64,000 nt of DNA. It comes from Flavobacterium ovatum (lineage in GTDB: Bacteria > Bacteroidota > Bacteroidia > Flavobacteriales > Flavobacteriaceae). This document shows positions 48,712-57,131 of the stretch, one piece after another. Position 1 is the first letter of the stretch. Each line of letters begins with the position of its first letter. A program made the translations under genes and the position numbers. The notes below the pieces were generated by a model. That model searched no databases and was not told the DNA's origin. It saw nothing but the letters and a program-made list of their open reading frames with translations. The stretch covers positions 2,135,001-2,199,000 of the forward strand of contig NZ_CP160035.1 of assembly GCF_040703125.1 (NCBI RefSeq), in the 5' to 3' direction.

Positions 48712-49050
48712 GTATTTATAGAAAATGGTAAAGTAAATCCATTACCAGATCGAGCTATTGGGAACCCCGATGGTAAATATGATGTGTATAGAACAGGTGT
48801 TGCTGGATTAGATTTTAAAATTGAAGAGATTAGTCCGTATTTTTTCGAAAAATCTGTTGAGTACATGATAAAGCAAGCCAATAAAAAAAAGACTTTCTTT
48901 TTATATTTAGCATTGCCGTCACCGTATACACCCATTTTGCCTATAAAAGAATTCCAAGGAAAAAGTGAATTGAACCTTTATGGTGATTTGAAAGGTAAAA
49001 AACAAAAAAATGATGATTATACAAGTAATTGGGAGCAGATTGAATTCTAA
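48712..49050 (+). pseudogene. Internal fragment of a second sulfatase
   Basis: One open frame, preceded by a stop, reads VFIENGKVNPLPDRAIGNPD, then FFEKSVEYMIKQANKKKTFF and ALPSPYTPILPIKEFQGKSE, matching the middle of arylsulfatase-type S1 enzymes. The N-terminal part with the formylglycine motif and the C-terminal part are both missing. The frame ends in unrelated residues at 49050. It lies 14 bases after the intact sulfatase. Confidence 0.82.
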
Positions 49051-49076
49051 AAAGAAATGAAGCATTAACTACATTT

Positions 49077-49174
49077 ATTTATCAAATAATTTTAAAGCAA
49101 AATAATTACTAAAAATATTTTTCAAAATTTGGTTGTTTTGAAAGGGATTGTTCTTCGGGACAGTCCCTTTTTTT
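49077..49174 (+). repeat. SusD-tail plus hairpin terminator, copy 3
   Basis: The sequence encodes ILKQNNY-stop (ending about 49110), like the SusD tail. The same linker (TTCAAAATTTGGTTGTTTTG) and hairpin follow (49141-49170: AAAGGGATTGTTC, TTCG loop, GGACAGTCCCTTT), then a T run. No SusD gene is left upstream of it. Confidence 0.82.
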
Positions 49175-49342
49175 GGTGAAGTTACCTAGACTTTTTTTAA
49201 TAACCCATCTATTGTATTGTGAAGCACATATGTTAGAATTACAATGTAGAGTAGTATTTATATTTGTAAAGCTGTATTTTTTGGTGTTTTAAAAAAGTAA
49301 AATTACAGTTAGTTATGTTTATTAATCAAAATTGATACAAGC

Positions 49343-50598
49343 ATGAAAGTATTTCTATATTTAGGTATAGTTTTTAGTCTGTTCTCCTGTGGGAAACAAT
49401 TGAACCAAGTTAGTGATAAAGCACAAAAGCCTTTTCCATTATATTTAAAAGATTTAGATCCAAATAGAAAGTTAAGCTCAGCTACGGAACGAAGTCTTAA
49501 AAAATATGACGCTCCGCTATTATTGGACAATGAGCTGTACACCAATTTTAGATACACAGAGCTGGAAGGTTTTAATTATAACAATGGAGATGGTACCATT
49601 TCAAGAAGAGATCCCTCCAGAATGATTTTTGAAAACGGAAAATACTATGTTTGGTACACCTATCGAGAAACCGCAACTCCTCCAAGAGGATACGAAGGCT
49701 CTAGTGAAACTATCCCATATAGAGATTGGGATTTGTGTGAAATTTGGTATACTATAAGTACAGAAGGCTTTACCTGGAAAGAACAAGGGATTGCCGTTAA
49801 TCGTCCCGATAGTCCTAATATAGGTCATCTTTCTGTTGCGACTGCAGATATTTTAAAATGGAAAGGAAAATTTTACTTGTATTATTAAGCATTTAACGAT
49901 CCAAGTGGAAAACCTACTGCAGATATTGGAGGGGCAACAGACATTTGTCCTGTAGCAATGTCCTATGCTGATTCGCCTGATGGACTATGGAAACCTAGTA
50001 ATAAAGTAGTTATTCCTTTTGGAGAAGCAAATGAATGGGATCATAGAGTAATTCATGATCCATCCCCACTTATTCATAACGAAAAAATATATTTGTATTA
50101 CAAATCTGGTTTAGATAAAAGAGACGCTAATAATAAATATTGGGATTGCTGGGGGCTAGCTATTGCTGATTCACGACAAGGGCCATTTGTAAAACATCCA
50201 CTTAATCCTGTGAAGAACTCAGGGCTATTGTTGGTACGGATGGAGTAGAACATTATACTATTCAATATGCTAAAGATTGGGTGAATTTCGAAATCGCTTC
50301 TGTAACTAAATTGATTCCAACGGCTGCAGGTGTTTTTTCAAAAGATGCTTTTACTGATAACAAAAATGCAGATGGTATTACTTGGGGATTAGCGCACTTT
50401 ACAAATGTAGCGCATGATAGTCAAAAGGATTATTCTAAACTAGGACGATTTGACTGTGATTTGAGTCAGAAAATAAATGATCCCAGCATGAAACAATCCA
50501 ATCTTATGGATGCTAATGAACTATATTTTAAGCAAGGATTATCAAAAGCTCAAAAAGAACGAATTCTAAATGATAATAAGCTTTTTTTGAAGAAATAA
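49343..50598 (+). pseudogene. GH117 3,6-anhydro-L-galactosidase-like enzyme, disrupted
   Basis: The sequence resembles GH117 exo-enzymes that release 3,6-anhydro-L-galactose from neoagaro-oligosaccharides. It has a lipoprotein signal (FSLFSC), then GDGTISRRDPSRMIFENGKY, YVWYTYRETATPP, DLCEIWYTISTEGFTWKEQG, CPVAMSYADSPDGLW, HDPSPLIHNEKIYLYYKS, GITWGLAHFTN and ELYFKQGLSKAQKERI. Two lesions kill it. A TAA at 49886-49888 stands where relatives have Gln (YYQAF), and a small deletion near 50220 shifts the frame after HPLNPVKNSG. The 3' half then continues in another frame to 50598. Confidence 0.88.
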
Positions 50599-50629
50599 TA
50601 TAGAATTTTAGGTGCTTAATTAGGGCTTT

Positions 50630-51200
50630 ATAGATGCCGAAATAGTTAAAACTATGTACTATAGTGCATTTCGCTTTTACCTTCTAAAAATGTACATTTG
50701 ATATATGAATTTTCAAAGGACAAATAGACTTATAATATCAAGATTAACGGTTCATATAGTTTGGGTTGGAAAATATAGATATGCCATTTAGCAAGAAGAT
50801 ATAAAAATTCGCTGTAGAACTATTTTGATACAAATATGTGAAGCGGAAGGAGTTAAAATATTAAAAGGAGTTATGTCGAAAATGTTTACATGCACATTGA
50901 ATAGCGACCTTCGCAAGATGTTAGCACTTTAGTTAAATTAATGAAAGGACGTTCTTCAATAAAACTCCAAATAGAATTCCTAGAGCTTAAAAAAAGATAT
51001 TGGGGTCGTCATTTTTGGGCAATAGGTTTTGGGTGTTGGAGTACAGGTAATATTACAGATGAAATGGTAAATCAATATCAGGAACATCATCGAAACCCGA
51101 ATGAAAGTAATAATGATAACTTCATAATTGAAGACTAGCAACATGCAGACTTTAAGTCTGACAACCAAATCTATGGACTTAAAGTCCATAGTGGTTTAGT
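50630..51200 (+). mobile_element. Dead IS200/IS605-type insertion sequence
   Basis: The transposase remnant at 50705-51138 is flanked by imperfect palindromes. On the left lies a GCCGAAAT...ATTTCGC pairing at about 50638-50672. On the right are two hairpins, CAGACTTTAAGTCTG (51146-51160) and CTATGGACTTAAAGTCCATAG (51171-51191). End hairpins and no terminal inverted repeats are the rule for this single-strand-transposing family. Exact cleavage sites cannot be placed by eye. Confidence 0.65.
50705..51138 (+). pseudogene. IS200/IS605 TnpA transposase, inactivated
   Basis: The reading starts at ATG 50705 (LTVHIVWVGKYRYAI) and continues through QICEAEGVKILKGVMSK to VKLMKGRSSIKLQIEF and KKRYWGRHFWAIGFGCWSTG. 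It is interrupted by TAG after YRYAI, by a frameshift after GVMSK and by another TAG after MHIE. The metal-binding HUH motif of relatives (VHMH) reads VYMH here, so one catalytic His is lost. The element cannot move by itself. Confidence 0.82.
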
Positions 51201-51257
51201 TTTTGAAACTCATGTGTTCGCCCTAGTGGTTGACTGCGTAAAGTGCCAAAGTAAATA

Positions 51258-51297
51258 AAAAAGAGTTTTATATTTATATAAATGTAAAACTCTTTTT
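51258..51297. terminator. Hairpin terminator
   Basis: The inverted repeat AAAAAGAGTTTTAT / GTAAAACTCTTTTT has an A-rich left and T-rich right flank. It lies between the dead insertion sequence and the minus-strand esterase gene and can act in both directions. Confidence 0.7.
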
Positions 51298-51330
51298 GGT
51301 ATTAAATATTTGTGATTGATTCCTCAAATT

Positions 51331-51435
51331 TTGAGGGATTGAAGCGGCATCCTTTTTGGTCTGGCTTTTGCCAGACCAAAAAGATATAGCGAAAAGGCCC
51401 GACCCGATTTTTACTCGTCCCGATAGCTACCGGGA
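51331..51435. repeat. Structured intergenic repeat, copy a (TGAGGGAT...CCCGACCCG)
   Basis: Constant ends TGAGGGATTGAAGCGGCATCC and ATATAGCGAAAAGGCCCGACCCG frame a perfect 13-bp hairpin (51353-51365 with 51370-51382: TTTTTGGTCTGGC, TTTT loop). A second small stem, CCCGATAGCTACCGGG, follows. It lies just past the esterase stop codon. A relative with a different hairpin is at 60209-60297. Confidence 0.7.
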
Positions 51436-51442
51436 GCCCAGA

Positions 51443-52099
51443 TTATTTTCCTTCGATTAACCAATTTTTGAAATCGTAGAAATTCTGTGGTGCTACTCCG
51501 TGACCTACAGGGTATTCTTTATAGGTGGCGTTGATGTTCAAGTCTTTCAAAAAAGGTCCCGTTTTACGAGCCCATTCTACGGGAATCACCTGGTCTACGG
51601 TTCCGTGTGAGTGGAATATTCTTAGGGTGCTAAAATCGTTGTTTTGGAAATTAGCTTCCATGATTTCGGCATTGGCGTAACCACTTAGTGCAATAACATT
51701 TTTTATTTTTTCTGGGTGTGAAAGAGCAATGGCATAACTTAAAATAGCACCTTGACTGAAGCCTAATAAACAAATATTATCGGTGTCAACAGGGTAATTG
51801 GCTACCAATTCTTCAATAAAATTAGCGATTATATCACGAGATTCACGAGCTTGATCAAGGTCGGAAAATTTGTTTTCGTTGGCGTCAAAATTGATGGCAT
51901 ACCACGCATAACTGCCGTATTGCAGGTCATAAGGTGCACGAGCGGAGATAATGTAATATTCCTCTGGAAGCTCGGATGCGAACGAAAATAAATCGGCTTC
52001 GTTGCTGCCGTAACCGTGCAATAGTAAGATTAACGGATTTTTATCAAGTTTTGTTTTTGGTTCTCTGATGAGGTATTCTAATGATAAATTCATTGGCAT
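51443..52099 (-). CDS. Alpha/beta hydrolase, phospholipase/carboxylesterase family
   Basis: This 218-residue cytoplasmic hydrolase has oxyanion region LLLHGYGSNEADLF. The nucleophile elbow is GFSQG (Ser115), the acid is near GTVDQVIPVEW and the His is in YPVGHGVAP. It would hydrolyse short acyl esters or lysophospholipids. Met3 is an alternative start. Its start overlaps the end of the small membrane-protein gene by one base, so the two are co-transcribed with the dihydroorotase homologue upstream. Confidence 0.85.
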   Translation of the reverse strand: MPMNLSLEYLIREPKTKLDKNPLILLLHGYGSNEADLFSFASELPEEYYIISARAPYDLQYGSYAWYAINFDANENKFSDLDQARESRDIIANFIEELVANYPVDTDNICLLGFSQGAILSYAIALSHPEKIKNVIALSGYANAEIMEANFQNNDFSTLRIFHSHGTVDQVIPVEWARKTGPFLKDLNINATYKEYPVGHGVAPQNFYDFKNWLIEGK

Positions 52100-52413
52100 T
52101 ATACGTTTTTAAATATTTTTTGGAATTGCGCTCCCAAAAGTGGAATCAGCTTTGTTTCGCCTTGTAAAGCACCAATAAATCCGTAGATCCAAAGAATGAA
52201 ATAAAATAAATAAAAGGCTGATGAGATGGTCCAACTGTCAAAATAGCCAATGAAATAGCCGATTAAGAAAAAGGATAGAAAAATACCTAAGGCTTGACGA
52301 ATATGAAAAGATGCAAAAGTGTATTTTTTGTCGTTGTTCATAAATAGAGCAATGACAGCTCCAATAATGGTAAAATAGCTAATAATGGCTATGTTTTTAC
52401 TTTCTTTATTCAT
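52099..52413 (-). CDS. Small DUF4870-like membrane protein
   Basis: This 104-residue protein has three hydrophobic segments: NIAIISYFTIIGAVIALFM, ALGIFLSFFLIGYFIGYF and SAFYLFYFILWIYGFIGAL. The sequence FHIRQALG between the first two is typical of the DUF4870/YtxJ-like small membrane family. Its function is unknown. It lies between the dihydroorotase homologue (9 bases upstream) and the esterase (one-base overlap). Confidence 0.7.
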   Translation of the reverse strand: MNKESKNIAIISYFTIIGAVIALFMNNDKKYTFASFHIRQALGIFLSFFLIGYFIGYFDSWTISSAFYLFYFILWIYGFIGALQGETKLIPLLGAQFQKIFKNV

Positions 52414-52422
52414 GTTTAAAAT

Positions 52423-53679
52423 TTAGTCTGCTAAAATTAATTGTCCTTGATTGTAAATTCCATATGCTTTTCCTTTAGTTTTCATACTTAAGAAAGCGGA
52501 ATTTTTAGATTTTGAAAGTATCGATGCTGTGCTAAAAGTGTTTTTGCCTTCTGGGTTAAACAAACTTAAATTGGCAATAGAACCTTCGGCGATAGGTTGT
52601 GATACGATAGAAAAAGTAGCTTTTCCGGCGGTTAATTTATCTATGACGATTTCCAATGGTAAAATGGTAAGCAAAGCACCAAAAGCACTTTCGAGACCTA
52701 CGGTTCCGTTTTTGGCCATGTCAAATTCCATTTTTTTATGTTCGATATCAATCGGGTTGTGGTCTGTGGTTATCATGTTGATGGTTCCGTCAAGAACGCC
52801 GTCCAACAAAGCTTTGCGGTCAATATCGGTACGTAACGGTGGACTCACTTTGAAACGGCTGTCAAATTCTTCTAGTTTTTCGTCGGTAAAAACCAAGTTG
52901 TGAACAGCTGCACTTGCGGTAACTTGCAATCCTTTGGCTTTGGCGTCACGAATCATTTGAACCGATTTGGCCGTTGAAACCGTTGGAATATGCATTTTTC
53001 CACCAGTATATTCTAGTAAAAAAAGATTACGGGTTATTTGCAATTCTTCTGCAAGGTTTGGAATCCCTTTGAGTCCCAATCGAGTAGAAACCACCCCTTC
53101 GTTAACCACCCCGTTTCCTTTTATTTTTTCGTCTTGTGGAAAAGCAATGACTAATCCGTCAAAATCTTGTACGTATTGCAAAGCGATTTTCAACATATTG
53201 GCGTTGTCTTGGCTTTTATTATAATCACCAAAAGCAACGGCTCCAGCGTTTTTCATGTCGAATAATTCGGCTAAGTCTTTCCCTTCGCTTCCTTTGGTCA
53301 AAGCACCAATAGGGTAGAGCTGGGTTGCGCTTCCGTTGGCTTTGTTTTTTACAAATAAAATTTGCGATTGGTTGTCAATCACTGGGAAGGAATTGGGTTG
53401 CAAAGCAATAGCGGTAAAACCACTTTTGGCTGCGACTTTTAGTCCGTTTGCAATTGTTTCACGGTCTTCAAAACCAGGTTCACCTAGAGAAACGCTAGAA
53501 TCGAACCAACCTTGAGAAACGTGAAGGTTTTCGAGTTTTAGTTCCTCAGTATTATCTGTATTAGGAAGTGCTGTTCCTATTTTTGAAATGCTGCCATCTT
53601 CAATTAAAATATCTACAATTTGAGTATCAAAAGTACTTTGAGGGTCGATAATTTTTGCGTTTCGGATGATTAGTTTCAT
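52423..53679 (-). CDS. Dihydroorotase homologue lacking metal ligands
   Basis: This 418-residue amidohydrolase-fold protein of the complex-type dihydroorotase family has LIIRNAKIIDPQS, LGEPGFEDRETIANGLKVAA and TTDHNPIDIEHKKM. The metal-binding His-x-His after the first strand is replaced by Ser62-Val-Ser64 (DSSVSLGEPG where active enzymes read DxHVHLREPG). The substrate Arg is Gly66, and the later HH and DHAPH blocks read HN and DHNPI. It is therefore predicted to have no dihydroorotase activity. Inactive homologues elsewhere act as structural partners of aspartate carbamoyltransferase. An active PyrC must be encoded outside the window if the pathway is complete. Confidence 0.85.
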   Translation of the reverse strand: MKLIIRNAKIIDPQSTFDTQIVDILIEDGSISKIGTALPNTDNTEELKLENLHVSQGWFDSSVSLGEPGFEDRETIANGLKVAAKSGFTAIALQPNSFPVIDNQSQILFVKNKANGSATQLYPIGALTKGSEGKDLAELFDMKNAGAVAFGDYNKSQDNANMLKIALQYVQDFDGLVIAFPQDEKIKGNGVVNEGVVSTRLGLKGIPNLAEELQITRNLFLLEYTGGKMHIPTVSTAKSVQMIRDAKAKGLQVTASAAVHNLVFTDEKLEEFDSRFKVSPPLRTDIDRKALLDGVLDGTINMITTDHNPIDIEHKKMEFDMAKNGTVGLESAFGALLTILPLEIVIDKLTAGKATFSIVSQPIAEGSIANLSLFNPEGKNTFSTASILSKSKNSAFLSMKTKGKAYGIYNQGQLILAD

Positions 53680-53696
53680 AAAGTAGTGCTGTTTTT

Positions 53697-55625
53697 TTAT
53701 TTCAAAAATCGAATAATTGCCATTTCAGCCAATAGAAAAAGCAGTGCAAAGATAACAAACCATTTCCAAATTTGACTGTCTGTGCGGTCGGTTTGTAATT
53801 GGTTAATCACGGTCGAAATAGATTCTATGGTTTTATAGTCAGATAAAGTAACTTCATTGGCGGTACTTTGTTGGCTTTCAGTTCGGTTGTAATTGAAGCT
53901 GATGTTTTCTACAGGATTTTTTTGATTGTAAATTTCGTAGTTCCCTGCTTTTTTTGGGTAGTCGTTGAAGCTCAGTTTTACTTTATCGTTTATCGCTTGC
54001 TGTACCGGAATGAATTCTTCGTTTTTATTTTTAACACTCAAAACAGCATCTTTGGACAAGGTTGCAGATACCAAATACGGACTACTATGGCCGATAATGC
54101 GAGCGTTGATGCCGTTATTATTGTGTAAGGTGGCCATTTTATAAAATGTTGGCACAATCAAGGGGGATTGCTGAAAATTGGTGTTAGTCGTATTCAAAGA
54201 TGCGGAAAAAATGGAAATAGAACTAACTGAATTCACTATCGAAGTCAAGAAACTACTACTGTCTTCATAATATAAAGCAACCGAATTAGTACCTATAATA
54301 TCAAAATTACTTTTGGTTTTTGGGTATTGAAAATTGCTCACTTTACTCTCAAAAACGGATCCAAACAAAGGATGAGCAAAATTGATTTTTGTAATTTGCT
54401 TTTCGGTCATCGCCAAAGGTTTGACTTGTATGTTTCCAATCGCATTTAGGAATTCATTCAGGTTTGCTGTGGTTGCTTTTTGCGAAGGTATCACGACTAA
54501 ATTCCCGCCTTTTTGAACAAAAGATTTCAGAGTAGTTTGTAAGGCAGTCGGAATCCATTCAAGTTCGTTTAATACAATTGCATTTTGCTTTTCAATGGTA
54601 TTGTAGTTCAAGGAAGCAAGCGGACTGTTTGCAAAATTAAATTCGTCAGAGGTGTAGATTCGATTTAAGAAATTGCTTTTGTCAGCTTCGCCAATGCTTA
54701 GAACGGCTGTTTTTGTAGGTTTTAAAATACTAAAATAGTAGTAGTTATCGAATGTAAGTCCGTTGTCTTCGATGGAAACTTTTCCGTGAAATTCTTGTTT
54801 CGGAATCGTAAAGGGAATCGTTTTTTTATTTTTATCGAAAGTCACGATGGTTTTCGCAATCAATTTATTGCCGTTATAAATCGCAATCGAACTATTTTGA
54901 TTGGGATCGCCTTGGCTGGACAATTCGACGTTTAACTCGTAGAAATTCTCCAAAGTTTCTTGAATGAAAACACTGTCAATAGCAATGTTGTTTTTTTGTT
55001 CTGCTTTCGGAATAATGAAATAAGCATTGTCTTCTTTTCGAATGCTTTGCAGTTGTTTTTTTTCTAATCCAACCGCATCGGTGATGATGATGATGTCTTT
55101 TTTGAAAGCCGATTTGTGTGCTTGCACTTGCGTCAAAAGGGCTTCTGCTTGAAACGGGATTCCGCTATAATCCAGATTTTGCAAATCCGACTGAATTTCT
55201 TTTTTGGTGGTATTCCAAAAAGTTTCAGAATTGGTTAATAGTGAAAAAGTAGTTTTTTCAGGAAGGTTCTCCAATAATTCTTGTACGGCACGTTTTAGCA
55301 ATTCGCCTTTTTGTCCTTTGGCTTGCATGCTTAGGGAATTGTCAAGAATAATATACAATTCGTTTGTACTGTTTTTGCTGTCTTTGGCTTCGAAAAAAGG
55401 TTGTGCAAAAGCCAAAATTATTAAAGCCAATAGGAGTAACCGGCAAGCGAGGAGTAACCATTTTTTGATGGTCGAACTTTTGCGGGTTTGGATGGAAAGT
55501 GCTTTCAAAAACCGAACATTGGTAAAATATTCTTTCTTAAAACGTCTCAATTGAAACAAATGAACCAAAATTGGTACAATCAATAAAAACAGAAAGTATA
55601 AAAGTTCGGGATGTTTAAAGTGCAT
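53697..55625 (-). CDS. BatA-like membrane protein with VWA domain
   Basis: This 642-residue protein opens with the BatA N-terminal signature (FKHPELLYFLFLLIVPILVH, LRRFKKEYFTNVRFL) and a second membrane helix near residue 56-75. The von Willebrand A domain has an intact MIDAS start, Asp95-x-Ser-x-Ser (DNSLS). A last membrane helix is at the C-terminus (IWKWFVIFALLFLLAEMAII). Homologues occur in Bacteroidota operons near MoxR-type ATPases, but none is here. The role is unproven. The dihydroorotase homologue starts 17 bases downstream, so the four minus-strand genes form one operon. Confidence 0.85.
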   Translation of the reverse strand: MHFKHPELLYFLFLLIVPILVHLFQLRRFKKEYFTNVRFLKALSIQTRKSSTIKKWLLLACRLLLLALIILAFAQPFFEAKDSKNSTNELYIILDNSLSMQAKGQKGELLKRAVQELLENLPEKTTFSLLTNSETFWNTTKKEIQSDLQNLDYSGIPFQAEALLTQVQAHKSAFKKDIIIITDAVGLEKKQLQSIRKEDNAYFIIPKAEQKNNIAIDSVFIQETLENFYELNVELSSQGDPNQNSSIAIYNGNKLIAKTIVTFDKNKKTIPFTIPKQEFHGKVSIEDNGLTFDNYYYFSILKPTKTAVLSIGEADKSNFLNRIYTSDEFNFANSPLASLNYNTIEKQNAIVLNELEWIPTALQTTLKSFVQKGGNLVVIPSQKATTANLNEFLNAIGNIQVKPLAMTEKQITKINFAHPLFGSVFESKVSNFQYPKTKSNFDIIGTNSVALYYEDSSSFLTSIVNSVSSISIFSASLNTTNTNFQQSPLIVPTFYKMATLHNNNGINARIIGHSSPYLVSATLSKDAVLSVKNKNEEFIPVQQAINDKVKLSFNDYPKKAGNYEIYNQKNPVENISFNYNRTESQQSTANEVTLSDYKTIESISTVINQLQTDRTDSQIWKWFVIFALLFLLAEMAIIRFLK

Positions 55626-55714
55626 TTAGTATTTCAATTATTTATTTGAAAAGAGATATTGATTCTCCAAAAATACAAATTTGTAAAGAGTTTTGAATAG
55701 AGAGCGTCTGTTTT

Positions 55715-55830
55715 TTTGCCACGAATTACACGAATTAGCACGAATGAATTATTTGTAGCAGTAATTCGTGCTATTATTTTTTTAGTTTTTTAAATTCGTG
55801 ACAATTCGTGCAATTTAGTGTCTGCTTTTT
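55715..55830. repeat. ACGAATT-rich intergenic repeat
   Basis: The unit CACGAATTACACGAATTAGCACGAAT at its left is answered by inverted matches (AATTCGTGCTAT and AATTCGTGACAATTCGTG) to its right. This gives a long imperfect palindrome between two divergent genes. From memory, such blocks recur between genes in flavobacterial genomes. A second copy is not present in this window. Confidence 0.6.
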
Positions 55831-55885
55831 TTAAGATGGTTTAATTTTTTATTCTGTATTTTAGCTTTTCTAAAAACTAAAAATA

Positions 55886-56995
55886 ATGAAAACTAATTTT
55901 TCTGTTGTCGTCCTTTTTTTGTGTTCTTTCTTTATTCAAGCACAATCAACTACTTACAATTTAATCATCGGAACTTTTAATGCTAATTGCGAGAACAAAG
56001 GTGTTTTTGTATATGAGTTTGACACGCAAACAGGTGATTTTAAATTTAGGACAGAATCTGAAAAAGTCGCTAACCCAAGTTTTGTGTCTGTTTCAAAGGA
56101 TAATAAGTTTGTATATGCGGTGAATTCTGATGGGGCAAATAGTTCGGTAACGGCTTTTGGATATGATTCGAAATCTGGGAAATTAAATGTGTTAAACCAA
56201 CAAAAAACAACCAGTGAAAATCCGTGTTACATTACCAATGACGACAAAAATGTCATCACAGCCAATTATACTGGTGGAAGTATTTCTGTTTTTGGAAAAA
56301 ACAGTGATGGTAGTTTAACTCCCTTAAAACAATTGGAGCAACACACAGGTAAAGGTCCAAATGCCAAACGCCAAGAAAAAGCGCATGTGCACATGGTGCA
56401 GTTTTCTCCAGACAATAAATTCTTGTTGGGAACAGATTTAGGAAGTGACAAAGTCTATTCGTATGCTGTAAGTGATGACGCCGAGAAACCTTTAGAATTA
56501 AAAGTTACGAATGACATTAAAGCAGGAAGCGGTCCAAGGCATTTTACCTTTAGTAAAGACGGGAAAAAAATGTATTTGTTGCAAGAGTTGGTCGGAACTT
56601 TATCTGTCTTTGATTATAAAAAAGGAAAACTTAAATTATGCCAAGAACAAACGATTTTGGCTCCAGATTTCAAAGGGAAATTTACAGCAGCCGATATTCA
56701 TATTTCACCAGATGAAAAATTCTTATACGCAACTAATAGAGGTGATGCGAATGATATAAGCTGTTTTAAAATACTTAAAAACGGTAAACTAGAGTTTGTA
56801 GAAAGAGTTTCTACTTTGGGCAATGGTCCTCGTAATTTTGCGATTGATCCTTCTGGGAATTTCTTGTTGGTAGGACATCAATATTCGAATACGGTTATAA
56901 TTTTCAAAAGAGATAAATTGACTGGGAAATTGACTGATTCTGGTAAAAAGATTGAATTGTGCTCACCTGTTTGTTTGGTGTTTACCGCAATTTAA
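55886..56995 (+). CDS. Lactonase-like seven-bladed beta-propeller protein
   Basis: This 369-residue protein has a signal peptide (VVVLFLCSFFIQAQ). Repeated blades follow with patterns such as NPSFVSVSKDNKFVYAV, HVHMVQFSPDNKFLLGTDLG, GPRHFTFSKDGKKMYLLQE and DIHISPDEKFLYATNRG. These are the marks of the Pgl-type 6-phosphogluconolactonase (lactonase) family. The signal peptide argues against the cytosolic pentose-phosphate role, so its true lactone or other substrate is open. It is transcribed alone. Confidence 0.85.
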   Translation: MKTNFSVVVLFLCSFFIQAQSTTYNLIIGTFNANCENKGVFVYEFDTQTGDFKFRTESEKVANPSFVSVSKDNKFVYAVNSDGANSSVTAFGYDSKSGKLNVLNQQKTTSENPCYITNDDKNVITANYTGGSISVFGKNSDGSLTPLKQLEQHTGKGPNAKRQEKAHVHMVQFSPDNKFLLGTDLGSDKVYSYAVSDDAEKPLELKVTNDIKAGSGPRHFTFSKDGKKMYLLQELVGTLSVFDYKKGKLKLCQEQTILAPDFKGKFTAADIHISPDEKFLYATNRGDANDISCFKILKNGKLEFVERVSTLGNGPRNFAIDPSGNFLLVGHQYSNTVIIFKRDKLTGKLTDSGKKIELCSPVCLVFTAI

Positions 56996-57045
56996 AAGTT
57001 ATAAGTCAAAAGTTGAAGGTCAAGTTCAAAAATCAATTTCAATAA

Positions 57046-57106
57046 AAAAAACCATTAAGAAATTTAGAGCAAATGCATCTGAATTTCTTAATGGTTTTAA
57101 AGTTTT
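57046..57106. terminator. Convergent terminator between lactonase and helicase genes
   Basis: Arms AAAAAACCATTAAGAAATT and AATTTCTTAATGGTTTT pair around a loop. Both flanks are A/T runs. The genes at 55886 (plus) and 57132 (minus) converge here, so the structure serves both. Confidence 0.8.
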
Positions 57107-57131
57107 GTATAACTTAGCAACTATTAAAAGG

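Noticed and set aside
52529..52903. Open frames opposite the dihydroorotase, VWA, helicase and other genes
   Set aside because: They are antisense shadows of well-supported genes, with no family resemblance or start context.
52423..53679. Functional dihydroorotase
   Set aside because: The His-x-His metal pair and other His ligands are substituted, although the fold family is clear.
55886..56995. Cytosolic 6-phosphogluconolactonase of the pentose phosphate pathway
   Set aside because: The family is right, but a clear signal peptide argues for an exported protein, so the specific metabolic name was not used.
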